Shown: positions 48,621-62,310, numbered from the stretch's first letter. The stretch: DNA of 64,000 nucleotides from Polyodon spathula (GCF_017654505.1 NC_054552.1:30964513-31028512); one strand, 5' to 3'. The notes: generated by a model from the sequence alone, not told the origin. Numbers and translations: made by a program.

Positions 48621-51600
48621 TTAAACATCTGTGTCCAGCCCCACCCGGGGCCTCCAGCCCTGTCTGAAGCGAAGCAGCTTGGTGATGTGCAGGCTGCTCA
48701 TACCCAGAGTGTTCCTCATGTGTATGTGGTCAAGCTCATACAGCAAGTCACCATCTATCTGCTCCTGGCGAAAGGCCTGCATGTAGCTCCCCAGATTCAA
48801 CAGCAGGAGGCAGTCACACACCTCCCTTACGCTGAGTGAGTGAAGATCCTGAGGCACCTCCGCCAGGCTGCGGTAGGTGCGGCACTGAGGTACCTGGAGC
48901 GGGCTGATGGATTTGGGGAGGGCTTGGGGCTTGGCAGGGATCTGTGGCTTTAAGGTAAGCGGCCAGGCAGGGACTTGGCGGGGAGAGACTGGCTCACCCA
49001 GCGAATAGTGGAGATTAAAGGCATCACCCTGCTTTTTCAAGTCCATGTAAATTGGCTCAATCTCTGCATACAGGGTCTGAGGAGCGATCAAATCCTTATT
49101 ATCAAGCAGAGTAATACCTGAAAAAAAGCAGCCTGATTTGGTTTAACAGAATAGCAATGGTATACCCTGTTATCATTTTTTGGATCATTTTACATCGAGG
49201 AATCTGATGAACTCCAGTTCGATTCCCTGAAGCTGTAAAATGCTCCTACAAAATTCCAAGTGAAACAGTAAGACTCTAAAACAAGAAACTTGTCTACTTT
49301 TAAAAAATAAAACAAAGGCTAGCAGGACAGCATTGCTGGTTGTTGCCTGTATTCCTGTGGGCTATTTGTCTGGTAATTGGTTGCTATCGATTCCCTGCTT
49401 GACATGCCAGTAGTGGATTATCCCTGCAGTTAGTAAAGATGCACTTCCATTCTTTCTCAGCCATGTTAACTGCACTTGGGCGATGGCATTTTTGCAGCTA
49501 CACGGCTCAAGAAGTCTTTTTCTGTGTCTTCTATAAGACTTGTGGTCGAAATGTTTGTCATTTACTATTAAATTTAATTTATTATTTCTAAATGCTATGC
49601 AACAGACAGATAAATACGCTGCCGCTGACTGCACCTTGGAAGATGAAGTGATCCATGTGTCCCAGCTCTCTGATCCTGTCATTGTAAATGTTGCAGGTTG
49701 CTTCCCACTGCTCCTCGTTCTCTCCCTCCAATCCCTTGGCCAGCACCAGTCGTACCTGTTTCATGTACATGGGAAGCACCAGCGGCACTTGCTCCAGCAG
49801 GGTCCCTGAAAAGCACGACACAAAGCTGAGAGAGTTTCTGCAGAAACCCTGGGACTGTTTCAACTCATTTTGTATTGTAATGATATCTGATGAGCAGAGG
49901 GCTGCAAGAATGTTTACAGGTGGTATGTCATTTCTGGGGCTATTTCAAAATAATAACAGCAGAGAAATTGGTAGAATTGTTTTGGCAAATATTTCAGCTA
50001 GAAGTGTAGTTGAAACATTTCTTGTGAGTGCTTTATTGTTAAGGATGTTAAAGGAGTCCTGACAATGCTTCTCCTTCAGTCCACATTAACAAATAGGTAT
50101 GTATTATTTACTCTGTTCTTTGATATCAGTGTGCTGCTGATAAAGTTTGAACATGTTTGAACATGAACAGTGTTGTTTGTACATTGTACATTTCTTTTTA
50201 TACATTGTAATCCTATACCATGACCATGACCCCTTTGGAAACAAGGCCTCTGTCTCAATGGTAAATCTCCTGGTTAAATAAATAAATAAAGAAAATATCT
50301 TTAATAAAGATTTTAAAAAGGTGCTTGCAGAAATAGGACCTGCCTTTGTTGTTGAGGCAGTGGCCCAGCAGGAAGGACTCCTGGTAGGATTGTATGAAGG
50401 TGAGAGAGTCCAGATTCTGCCCAGGACTGTGGTGGCTGCTTGACTCTTGGAAGGTGAGGGCAGTCGTGGGCTGGATCTTGACTGGCAGGGTAAAGGCTTT
50501 CAGGATCTCTAGCAGGGTGAATGGCCCCTCTGTACGATACACAAACACAACAGAGATCAAAGCAAGACCCAGCTGTGGAACATCCCAGAGGGGTATAGGT
50601 CAAAAATTGATCTGTGTAAAATTGATTCATCCCTGTATTTGCCCTGGAGCAAAGAAAAACAAAACCTCACTGCCCTAATTATGAATTTCTTGCCCTTTAT
50701 AGGGTTACAACTGAATTCTATAAATGGCTATAACAGGAATAAGATGTGGAACACCAGGTCAACGTGGATGACGCCATCATAAATCACATTTCTGTGAACC
50801 CTCTGATACCCCATGTAATTTAACTATACTATTAGCTTTGAAACTCACAATGAAGACAATATAGTCCCTCCAGTCACATGCAGTTTATTATATTCATATG
50901 TAAATGAGCGCTGTGCAGTGCACAAGGGTCTCCTCTTGTAAAGAATGAGAGAAGTTGATAGGAAACCCATATCTTTGAATTCCCACAGGAATGGCTATAA
51001 TTAATACAGTAAAGTCTCGCTATGAGGCCACCTCAAAATTAAGGCCAATTTACTCATATTGACGACAAGATAAAGCCACCTTCAGTATTATAAGGCCAAC
51101 CCTGTATTTGGTATGAAGGCCACCTTCAGCAGCTCCAAATGAATGAAGCTCCTTCTCATACTGCTCTGACAAAGAAAATGACTGGCTCACCTCTGGCACC
51201 ACTGTGGTTGATGATGAAGAAGGTCATAGAGGTCAGCTTGGTGGGCAGAGACAGGACTTTCCCAGATTTGCTCTCCACCAGAGCTCTTTCCTGTGAGTAC
51301 AGAGCGTGCACTCGCAGCAGCTGTCAGAAGTGAGCAAATGGTTGGTATCTTAATAAAAAAGCATTACCCCTTTCATGCATGGCGACCTCATAAAGGGGGC
51401 AAATAAAGAAAACCCTCTTCTAGTTTTTATATGTGGATATACAGTATGGAAGATGCAAATGCATGATAGCCTCATAAGAGAATGTCATTGTTTCCCTATA
51501 TAAAGCAATGGAAAACAAGTGAAAAAAATGTATAATGAAAAATATATTTACGTGTCCAAAGCAATGTTTTTTTTTGTGTTGCTATTTTCAATATTGCATG

Positions 51601-52317
51601 CAGCATGGGTTAAAACTCTCCAGCACTGTTTTCACAACTGAAAAGGTTACAGGTACATGACATGAATGTGCACACACTAGCTTCCATAAAGACAAAAAGG
51701 TAAACAGCCTGAGACTCGCCCTGTTTAGTACAGACAACAAAAACCACAGAAAAAAAGAGATTTTTTTTTAGAAAAAAACCATATTTAATGTTTATAACAT
51801 TTCTTATAGAGTGGCTGGCTCACATCTGACAGTGGATAATGAAACATCAACATGTAGGGAACATGGAAAATCCACGAACAGGACCTTGTTTTAAAGCTCT
51901 GTCTGCTCTTTCGAATGGTGAATTGGGCTCTCTTACAGCGCCCGAGTAAAAAGAATTAAAGGGCTAGGCAGACCCTAAACATGGTACAATTATACACGCA
52001 GTGACTGAAGGGGATATAACTCTGATTCTATTGAATAAATTCCAGTGTCTTATGACCAGATTGTCATCCAGTCCCTCAGCTCTTATCTCTACACGACACT
52101 GCCTCCCAGTCCCACACTGCCTCCTAGTACAGTACAATAACACACATTTCCATGGGTTGTTCTCACTTACTGTGCTGGAACTGATGCTGTCCAATTCTTG
52201 TCTCCCCAAGAAGCCCTCTGTCACCTTGACAATTTTAGGAAAGGAATCCTGGAATTTGTAGACAAACTCTTTCAAAGAGTATTCTGTGGAGCTCCATCGT
52301 ATTTTGGACACATCCAT
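48621..52317 (-). CDS. CABIT-SAM adaptor of the GAREM/THEMIS family, 376 residues
   Basis: Minus-strand exons are 52317-52171, 51320-51191, 50529-50344, 49805-49635 and 49117-48621; the sum is exactly 377 codons with stop. Residues 1 to about 212 look like a CABIT module: IRWSSTEYSLKEFV resembles the GAREM opening, followed by ALVESKSGKVLSLPTKL, GPFTLLEILKAFTLPVKI and LVLPMYMKQVRLVLAKG. Then comes a linker with YAEIEPIYMDL, a tyrosine motif suited to SH2 binding, and proline-rich PAKPQALPKS. Residues of about 300-370 are a SAM domain (VREVCDCLLLLNLGSYMQAF, QIDGDLLYEL, LLRFRQGWRP), ending with the GWRP of GAREM1/2. GAREM couples receptor tyrosine kinases to GRB2/ERK (family knowledge). This protein is less than half the GAREM length. 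Intron 3 needs a GC donor to keep phase. It is convergent with CART, about 15 kb away. Confidence 0.85.
50215..50292 (+). mobile_element. Retroposon 3' tail
   Basis: CTGTCTCAATGGTAAATCTC followed by CTGGTTAAATAAATAAATAAA resembles the 3' tails of fish LINE/SINE copies. It lies in an intron of the CABIT-SAM gene. Confidence 0.35.
51006..51130. mobile_element. Possible pogo-like MITE fragment
   Basis: TACAGTAAAGTCTCGCTATG followed by AGGCCACC resembles pogo/Tigger termini, and the block GCCACCTTCAG(T/C)A recurs within 60 bases. No second inverted terminus was identified. Confidence 0.25.
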
Positions 52318-53182
52318 GTTTCCTCACAGACAGAGGGTCAGTACTGATTGCTGTATTAGGTTGAGCCAGGGGGTCAGCACTGATTGCTTTGTTAGGCTGA
52401 ACCAGGTTTCTGCACTGATGTGAGTTAGATAAGCAATGCTGAGCACAACAAGGAAGTTGGAGGTATTTATGTGTGCTCATGCAAATAAGGGTGATAGGCC
52501 TATCAGCTATATTGTAAACGTGGCAGTGAGAATGCAGAGATACATTTCAAACAGTAACTAAAGTACAGTTAAACTGCAGCTACTGCACTGCAACACAACT
52601 TTAACTCTTTGAACTGCAGGGCAATTGCAGTTTTAGACTTAATGCGCAGTTATACAAAACCTTGCAAAAACAGTGCTTTAATATTATTAAATGATTACTA
52701 TATACTGTTAGCATGGGGAATAGCACTGTAAACATTCAAATTATAAATGTAGATTGGTTAACTTTTATAAGGATAACCACTAACCCAGCTACATAACCCA
52801 ATAAATTCTAGAGTCTTCTAAATCAAAACTGCCTTGAAGGGGGGGGGGGGGGGTAATGAATCAACTTACACTTCAGGCTGATTTAAATATTAACTTTCCA
52901 TTTGTTTTAATATTAACCAGCAATTTCAATATTGTGTCAACAGCAGACTTTATTAGAGAAGACTTTGATTCTGGGCAGCTACAGCTCTGCTAACACACCG
53001 ATACTCTCATTAGTTCTGCTTCCCTGTTGAAAATCCTCCCTCGGCACAAGGAGTCTTATACAATCACACACGTTAAGGTATTGAGGCATTATTACAGGAA
53101 GGTTGGAGAAAGCTGGACTGCTGTATAGGCACCTGCAAGTTATTTTCAAAGAGCTGTAATATATGAACACATATGATATAAT

Positions 53183-53325
53183 ACAGTACTGTGCACATTT
53201 ATTAGATTTATTTCCTTTGCCTATTTTGACAATATTCCAATATTTTCAGTTTGATAGTGGTTTGATTTCATATGCAGATAACTACAGAAGCAATGTGGTG
53301 TTCTAATAAATGTGCACACTACTGT
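53183..53325. mobile_element. 143-bp MITE with near-perfect terminal inverted repeats
   Basis: The left end ACAGTACTGTGCACATTTAT and the complement of the right end ACAGTAGTGTGCACATTTAT differ at one position, and the inverted match extends to about 24 bases. The termini begin ACAG and abut a T/A-rich target, as in Tc1/mariner-derived MITEs. No coding capacity. Confidence 0.75.
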
Positions 53326-55265
53326 TTAATATAATATAATATTACAAAATATATAAAAAATGCAGCAGTCTGTGTTTTTTTCCACTTTTAATAATATCTT
53401 GACAATCAAATGCAAGACATATTAAACAGTTAATGCTATTTAACACATTGACGACAGATACAGAGTCTTCTATGACCTGTGTTAGTTGCTTAGAAATGCA
53501 TTGTGTGTAATTGGGTATCTTCACCTGTCAAGCTTAATTGCTGTGCTGTGCTTGCTTAATTTTTCTATGTATGGGGCACAGAAAATGCTTGCCAAGTCGT
53601 ATTATAGACATTCTTTGCATTGGATGTTTTGGTCCATGGGTCAGAACTGTATTATAAATGTGCAGTCTCTGAAATCTCCAGTACTGAGCGTCATACATTG
53701 AAAGTGTCGGCTCTCACACAGTCCCAGTACTGAGTTCAGTGTACTGAACCTCTACAGAGTATAGAAAATATTGCTCTTCACAAAAAACTATAATACTTTT
53801 GCTTTCTAAATCACTTCAGGGTCTGGAATCATCAGCTTGTGCTGTTATATTATTTATAATAAAATAAATATCTCCTGACTCCTCAGTTCTGTATTCAGAA
53901 CTCGGTAATTTTGTGGTAAAGGAGCCAGCAGTTATCTGTTTTAAGAAGTGTATTTAGCCCTGAAAACATTGTGGCTCTCCTGCAAATTAATTGTGTTTGC
54001 ACAGATTTGTTCAATAGACACAATATTTATGCAACTCAGTGAAATGCAGGCTTTTAGATAAATGCAAAGCTCTTTTTTAAAATCCCTATTCTGGGAGTTT
54101 TGACTTTACACCCATGACAGTACCAGGCACAGCCCTTATCATTAGTGTGTTTCAGCTGAAGCAACTGGACCTTTTCTCCAGTGCTCAGGGTATGTGAGTT
54201 TTCATGCCTGGTGCAAATAGAACTCAGCAAAGGATTTTAATAAATGGAAAACAGGAAACAAGCCTCCGATTAGTTTCCGACTAATATCTGGAGTGTAGAA
54301 CAAAAAAATGTTCAACGGTAAGTGAAGAGGGAATTCATTATCGGCTAATTACACTGATCTAATTCCTAATTAATCAAAAGGTAGCATCCAGGAAATTGAG
54401 TAAGTTATAATTAGGGAGCTGTGGTTTTATTCCTACCTCTAATTTAGACTGAGTTATATAAGGCTGTTCCAGACACACTCTACTAAGCAAATGGGACTGC
54501 CTCTGTGGAGCCCAGAATAACCATCGTGAAAAACACATAAGCACCATGTCTGCATATAACAAATTACCAAGCTTCACAGCAACTGTAAATGCAATTAATG
54601 TGACTCATTTCAAAAACAGAGGGGATAAAGAATGGCAGTTTAATAAGCTGTGAAGTAGAACTCTAATGGTGCTGTTCTTAATTAGTACCGGTAAGTGTAA
54701 CACCTTCTCTTGTTTTACCCGGGGCAAGACTATTTTCTACACATGCAAAAAAACACCTGCAGTACGGCAATGATTTAAATTGTGGACTTGAGTGACCCCC
54801 CCCCACCTCCTTCAATTACACCCAGAACTAACCATAAGAATATCTGAAGAATGCCACCTGCTGGACATGTACAGTAGTCAGTCGCGTATCTGACTGCAGT
54901 GGGACCAAAGGGCAGAAAAGTCAGACAAATTAATCCTGTTTTAAATACTATTATACACAGCTGTAAGAATTACTATATTCACACAATTATTGTTTTGAGA
55001 TTCAGCTTTTATTAGGGAGCTCCCTTAAAAGATACAGAAAGATACATGTGCTTGTGACAGAGTAGCCGTGTGGATGGGTGCATTCGCTGCTGGGTGACAG
55101 GCAGGAGAGCGAGAAGGAGGTTGAAGTTAACACGCCCTGCAAGCAAACAGGATTTATTTACATATCAACACACTGAACAGCTCACGTGACACTACCAGCA
55201 ATGACAGTGCACGGACCACATACAACACAACTTTGCTGGGATCTGCAATCTCTGTTCAATAATAA

Positions 55266-55385
<120 letters not shown>

Positions 55386-56875
55386 TCACACACTAAGCTT
55401 CTTTCAGCTTCTTTAGCCCAGTTGACTTTGGTTTTGCAGCAGCCCTGAGGTGAATAAATAGAACGTGTTTATACCTGACGCCCCGCTGGAACACACCTAC
55501 TTGATGATCAGATTCCACACCTGGTAATCACGCAGGCAGGCTCTCCCAGGAGTGTCAGGTATTTCATTAATTAATTACTGTAAATACACACTATTTACAA
55601 TATACATTTACTCAAAAACCCCTCTTCATGCACAGTGCTGTACACACTTACATTAGTGTCGGGTAATTTACACAGCAGCAAACTGCATAAGTTTATGAAG
55701 AAATTAAATCAGCAGTCAGCTTGTTTTTTTTTTTTTATTTTGATCAACCGCATTGCCATACTGAGCAGCGGTTGTATGCAGAGATGTCCCCACGCTTATC
55801 TGCAATGGTGAATGCATTTATATCGGCTAGACTTTCTTCTTTGGCATTGGCAGATACATTGCTTATGCCCCTTTCAACAATCTGCAGAGCTTCTTGTGCC
55901 TAATTGGAACTCTGCGTTTTAATACCTGCAAAGACAAGTTTAGAATCGTTAAACAGCAATCCGCTGACCTCTATCTGTAGCAATCGCATACACGGCTATT
56001 ACTGTAACTGGATGCTGCTGTTTTGTATATGTGCTCAGCCTTTATTACTGGGAGCTGGGAGAATGAAAACAACGTCTAAATATCAGAGGAGAAAGGGCTT
56101 CAATCAGATGCCCACATGGAATCAATAAGAACTCTTGCACCCGTCAGTAGAATTAATACCCTCCCCCCCTGAAAAACTGGTGGGTGAGGGGGTGGGAGGT
56201 GGGTTGATTGAGAGAGCACCTTCACACTGAGAGAAGGAGAAAAAAAGACACTGCTTCTGATCAGTAAAATAACAAGAGGAGGAGGAGGGCTGCTCTCCCA
56301 CACAACAACTTCAATCCCTCCAACCGCTGAAACTCACAATGTCACATCCATCGCACTCTTTGGGTATGGTTATGCCATACGGTAATGTGACAGCCTGTGC
56401 TGCTGTGAGTGGCTTGAAAACATTGCAATGTGCAGCACCATGTGCATCATGTCGGATGGCACTGATTGCCACCATGGGACTTAATTTATCTGGAGATGAT
56501 ACGTGACCACCCCTCAATGGTTGTCTTAGGGAAGTTAGGGAAGGAATTCTCCAGTGGTCCATGAAGTAATCGGAAACTGTCCTATGATTTGTATTGTCAC
56601 AAATACAGGATTAGCTGTCTGTCTGACCTGTATCAATGGCAGTTATCTCTGCTGTCTATCTTATTGTGACTGAAATTGACTTGAGACAGATAGATGCAGC
56701 TTTTACACTTTACAAGCCAGGGACGATTAACAAACAGATCTGCCATAAACCACTTTCATATTGTGTGCTTCACCAAATAAGTTAATTGCAAAAAACAATG
56801 CAGTGGTCGGCAACACTTACAATGAAATGTATGTGAAAATAATAAAGCAATCAGAAATGACAGGGGATTCTGCTG

Positions 56876-56877
<2 letters not shown>

Positions 56878-56914
<37 letters not shown>
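56878..56914. repeat. (TG)n microsatellite
   Basis: About 18 TG units. Confidence 0.95.
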
Positions 56915-56918
<4 letters not shown>

Positions 56919-57078
56919 GTGTTCTTTTACTGCTAAACAGAGACTCTGAATCGAACCCCCACAATACATGCACATGTCAACACCCCAATGAACAACATGT
57001 CTAGTGGCTGCTACTCAAGGGAAGAGTATCTGGGTTTACTAATAAAGGAAGTGAGACGTTCCTGCAGCTCACAAGCTT

Positions 57079-57172
57079 ATCTCAGGATCTCGACATTTCA
57101 TGCTGTTATAAGATCACAAGATAAATGATCTCAGGATCTCGACATTTCAAACCGTTATGAGATCACAAGATA
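57079..57172. repeat. Two-copy 48-bp tandem repeat
   Basis: Both units contain ATCTCAGGATCTCGACATTT and AGATCACAAGATAA, separated by a variable centre. Confidence 0.85.
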
Positions 57173-58300
57173 AGTTGTCTCAGGCTCCAGGCATAACAAT
57201 GCATTTTTTTCCATGTCCTCAATAAGCCACTGTATGCCACAATGTACAAGAGCGACAATAGAGCATTATTTCAGAACTGAATAATTATACAAGATAGTTA
57301 AAACATGTTTGGAGGGCGTTGGGGTACTGTGTTGGAATGGCCAGTATGGATTGGATTTTCTAAATTCTTTTTTTTTAAAAAAACATTATTTTAAGCCTAT
57401 TATAATTGATGCTTCCACATTAATAAGATGTTCCATCGATTTACCTGTTAAAAATGGAACTGTACTCTGAAAACTAATCATTATACAAGTACTAGCTTCG
57501 CCTGACCTTGCTTTGCTTTTGAGATCTGGCAGAATCAGACTACAGGGCTGTGAAACTTCAAGATCGTGCATTTGACTCTGAGCTCTGAGTTTCTATTAGG
57601 CTGTTACAGTGTCTTAGGCAACTGCAATTGTATTAGAGGGATGTTAAAAAGCGATCTCTTCTTTGGTTTAGTGGCAGTTTAACTTCATCTAACCACTGCA
57701 CTCACTCTGCAGGTGAGTTACTGCAGCTCCATTACCGTTCCTTCCTGCAACACTTATTTTTTCACTTTGGGGGGGGGTTCTTTTTTCACTTTGGGGGGGG
57801 GGGGGGGGGGAGTCAGTAGTGTGCAATTAGTGTTAATAGTTTTCTGATAAATGACCCTGATATGAATCAAACTCATGAAATGATCTGCTGCTACATGAGG
57901 TTGTTGTTCTCCAGTCTCTCTTCGGACCATGTCATAAAATAAGGATTCCCATCTCTTTGTGCTGCACAGACACTTAAACAAAGGTTAATTAAGGCAGGTG
58001 AAGTCCTGGCTTGAGTCAATAATAATTACAAGGATCTCAGCAGTGCCCCCCTGGGAGAGATGAGTTACAAACCCATGGCTTTCAAGTGTAAATCTATGAT
58101 GCTGTACACCTCCCTACCTCGGAACTGATGCAATTCACCCAGCCAAGCATCATCATTGATTACAACTGTCTGACTTGACTAGCTTTCCGAACTCAAAACT
58201 GAGGGAAGCTCCAGCAGCTCCTCAAGAAAAGCATTAATCTATGAAGCTGTGAAGCTGAGTGTGTATGCAGGTGAACAAGGATTGCCTTCAGATCTACTAG

Positions 58301-58467
58301 ACCAAACTGCCTCCCAGTCTCTCAACTCTAACCACTTCACCACACTGCCTCCCAGTCCCTCAGCTCTAACCACTTCACCACACTGCCCCCCAGTCCCTCA
58401 GCTCTAACCACTTCACCACACTGCCTCCCAGTCCCTCAGCTCTAACCACTTCACCACACTGCCTTTC
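58301..58467 (-). repeat. 38-bp SINE-head minisatellite, about 4.5 copies
   Basis: The unit CTGCCTCCCAGTCCCTCAGC then TCTAACCACTTCACCACA is nearly identical across copies. Its complement has GTGAAGTGGTTAGAG, the same A-box-like head as the other arrays. Confidence 0.92.
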
Positions 58468-58959
58468 AAGCAGGAGTATAATTGAATTAAAATGTATTTC
58501 TTAATTTTATGTGAGCATCTTACAACCTAGTAAGGTGGCTGATGACTTCAACATCTGTTAATGTACATAAGAAACCCATACAATTTGCAGTGAATTGTAA
58601 TGTGGAAATAGGGTCTCTGCATCATCTCTTCAGCCTTAATGTCTTCCCCCCTGTTGATATAATAAACACATACTATAGATAAATAACAATAACTAAAACT
58701 TAACTTTTCTAGTTAATTGTCGACGGTTCCTTTTTTTAATTCCATACCCATCTTATGCACCCTTCAGTACGCTTTGGAATAACAAATAGCTTTTTCCTGA
58801 AGAATACATTATTTATAATGGATCTTGGATTATTTCATTGCTGACAACTCTTAAACAGAACACATAACTCTTTGACAAGCTCTCGAACTCCAGATTGGGT
58901 TTGTGTCTTTATTTTAACCTTGAGGAGATCCAGAGTTAGGTGAATACCTGCATCATGGA

Positions 58960-59070
58960 GGCTGATCCTTCAACTCAAGCAGTAAGGCTCTTGTTTGCTA
59001 CAGAGAAGGTCTTGGGATCAATTCCTGCTGTTGTTGGAGATCATCCTCAATTTAAAAAAAAAATGAAAGA
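58960..59070 (+). mobile_element. SINE-like tRNA-derived element
   Basis: AACTCAAGCAGTAAGGCTC followed 30 bases later by a B-box-like GGGATCAATTCC, then a poly-A-like stretch at about 59054. Spacing fits a tRNA-derived SINE. The boxes are imperfect. Confidence 0.35.
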
Positions 59071-60552
59071 AAAAACAGTTGGCTCCCTGCTGTTCTGAAT
59101 ACATTCCAAGAAAATGTGTCAGTTTTAAAGGTCTGGATCGAAAGGTTGGCAACAAGAAAGTTTACATTGACAGTTAGAGATAAATTTAAATAGATAGAGA
59201 GATAAATTTAGAGATAAATAGATGTAAACCCCTATGGATAATCCCAAATAGAGTCAGTAAGTTAAAACAGTACCTGTTTCTAAAATAGAAATGTTTTCAC
59301 AATACAGACCCTAGAGCAATATAACGCTGCAATCAAGAAGGGTAAAAGAAAGGTACGTAAAAAAAGGACAATGCATTGAAGATTCTTTGCAAAGGATTTA
59401 CTATATATTCCTTCTTTCATATGTTTAGCTAAGCATCTGCGTGGTTCTATTCAAGTTTTGTGGGTCGTGATGATGCTAGACTCTAACAGTAATCTTAATT
59501 CTGCTTGTGCTGCTGCACAGATAACTCTATAGCCTTTGTGCACAGATTTCCACATCTATGGCCACACAACTGAAAATCTGTTTCCAATAATAGAGAATGC
59601 TAACGGCTTAAGAAAACACGGATAATGACTGGAATCACTGTGCTTTATTCAACTGTGAAAGTGTGACTATATCCAAGTGGATGAATGTGCAAATAACAAA
59701 AAACAAGACAAAGAGAGAGCTAGACAGCATCCTGGACAGAATAAGAAGAGACAGAAAACAGTACCAGCTGGTTAGGTATTGAAGTCTGGTTGATAAGATG
59801 AGGTTTAAAGCATCCACAGAGGAAATGATATATTTTACAGATTGCTTTTCTGAAAACAAAATGAATATTGTATGAACATGTGCTTACATCTAGGTGTGCT
59901 GCTACTCCCAGCAACAGAGACTCCACTAAGTCACAGGTGTGTGTTAGTTCACTCCTGGGAGTGCATGCATGTGCATGTGTGCACCTGTGTGTATGTCTGC
60001 AGTTGTGCACTTGTATACATATGTGTAGAGTGTGTTGCTGTGTCTACAACCTATATATCTCACTTTGAAAGCGAATAATGAAAACACCAAAAAATTTGGA
60101 TGAATAAATAAAGATCTGACATTCATGAAACTGTTACAGATGGTTGTTGGTTCCATAAGATTGAAAACATGAAGTTATCTCAGATGAGCTATTGACAAAC
60201 GGATTTGGGAAATGCTTTATAACCCATTTGAGAATTCGATTTTGGGAATAGGGCTCTTCCATTTCAGGCTCTAGGAGTGTTTTTAAAAAGTAATTCCATT
60301 CACTCACAGGACGAGTTTCAGCATTACATTTAAGTACCTGATAAAGGGTATGCCAGACCCTGATTGACGCACCTCAGTATGCGTGTAGCGTGTGCGTGTG
60401 CGTGTTCGTGTGTGTCTGTGCCTGTGTATATGCAGCACTCATGGTTTCAGCACTCTGGTTTTGTGATAACAGTTACTTTTCTTTGCTCTAAACCCCTGGT
60501 GGCCTCAGTAATATCTAAAAGTGATGATGAGTTTACACACCAGGTTTCTGGT

Positions 60553-60690
60553 TAAGTGGTAGAGCTAATGGACTGGGAATTAGTATGTTCAATTGATTAG
60601 TGCTGAGGGACTGGGGATTCGTGTGGCCAAACATTAAGAGCTAATAGACTGGGATTCAGTATGGTCTAGTGATTAATGCTAGGTGGGGGT
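60553..60690 (+). repeat. Diverged 38-bp SINE-head minisatellite
   Basis: About 3.5 degenerate units with GGTAGAGCTAATGGACTGGG and ATGGTCTAGTGATTAATGCT. Confidence 0.75.
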
Positions 60691-61509
60691 CTAGTTAGAA
60701 TCCTATCAACGGTTGATAGAATAACGGCCGTGCAGATCTGTCATTGTGGCTGTTCAAGAGCCTGTTCTGTATAAATCGTCACACATTGCTGCAGAAGCAA
60801 TCTGTTTTTTTTAATGAATTGCTTCAATATGTCATAGCTGAGTTCTTCAATTAAAATATCAATTTTTGGTATGTATTCACAGAAAAAAAGAGTATCAAAA
60901 ATTAAAAAGGAAACAAAAACAAGATAGCATGACACCTCCAGGCACAATGACAAATGTGGTAAATTACATATTTTTCAGGAGTTGCTTTCCTTTTATAAAC
61001 TCAATTATTCTTGTAGAAATATCTTACAGCTCTGAACGCTGGACAACATAATGAGCACGTCTGGACTTGTTCACCTTGTAATAGAAGTGGGTAGTCCTTA
61101 AGAGCAACTGTGCAGACATCCGATCTGAGAGAACGCACTTGATACCAACTGCAGAGTTACTTACCTGGCGAGGTGTATGGGTACAAAAATACCTAACTAT
61201 CTCTGTTACCTTACAGAAACTTCTTATTCATTTTAGGGATCAGAGATCAGTATCTGTGCTTCGCTGAATTAAAATTTAAAGTAATTTCGTCACAATGGTA
61301 CATAAAGCGATCAGGTTGTGGTGATTCTATTAAATAGTTAAATATTCTACTATTCTGCAGTGATGAACGGCGTCCTGGTTAAGAATACAGTATTCGTAAG
61401 CAACAATGGGAGGTCAGCTATTATTCTTTTTATTAGTGGAAATTCATCAGAGAAAGGGGTTAGCTGCCCACGTAACACATTATCACATGTAAGTTCAAAC
61501 ATTTCCATT

Positions 61510-61510
<1 letters not shown>

Positions 61511-61601
<91 letters not shown>
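61511..61601. repeat. (GA)n microsatellite
   Basis: About 45 uninterrupted GA units. Confidence 0.97.
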
Positions 61602-61606
<5 letters not shown>

Positions 61607-61668
61607 CTTATTTAAGCAAGAATCACTGTTAGAGAATGTGAGCGGGTGGGGGGGGATGGGCGGGTTGG

Positions 61669-61670
<2 letters not shown>

Positions 61671-61732
<62 letters not shown>
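61671..61732. repeat. (AT)n microsatellite
   Basis: About 30 AT units preceded by a G-rich stretch. Confidence 0.96.
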
Positions 61733-61738
<6 letters not shown>

Positions 61739-61889
61739 GTTTCGTGTTTTGTGATGCAAGTAGCAAGGCACCGCATGACGTCAGACTGTAATCTAGTCAT
61801 TTATTTCATTATTCCTACGTTCTTGTTCAACTGTTCTTTTGCTCTAGCCTCTGAAATACATTTTGAAATATGAATAGAACTGTCTCTGT

Positions 61890-62030
61890 CCCCGAGCTGT
61901 TGTTACCAAGGCAGCGCTATGGTTCCCTACACTTGGCGTGCTGTCAGTGAAGGACGCGGTGCGATAGGCGGTCTGGGTGAGTTACAGAGCGGGGACTGGA
62001 GGACTGACAGGGGCGGGACCATTAAAAAAG
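61890..62030 (+). promoter_or_regulatory. Candidate promoter with RFX X-box and GC box
   Basis: A locally GC-rich island in AT-rich DNA. GTTACCAAGGCAGC (61902-61915) is one base from an RFX X-box, GGGGCGGG (62010-62017) is a GC box, and a consensus donor GTGAGT occurs at 61977. This fits a first untranslated exon ending at 61976 of a plus-strand gene. X-boxes mark ciliary genes and others. Confidence 0.35.
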
Positions 62031-62310
62031 TTTACTGCGGTACACCACTCAAAAGCCTAACAAAGTGCAGTTAAGCACAGCAAATGCATTAACAGTAACT
62101 ATTCCTTGCAATACATTGCTACGTCTCTGACCCGCCTGAAGACAGTGTGCCCTGTCAAAACCCAACCCTTCACCACCGCTCCGTGTGTGCCTGCAAACGC
62201 CATTTGAAATATGAAAATCATGTTTTTGAGCTGAATCCATCCTGTTTCCTTAACACCTTCATGTAATTATAATACACAATCTTTCAGAAATACTACTGCT
62301 ACTACTACTA

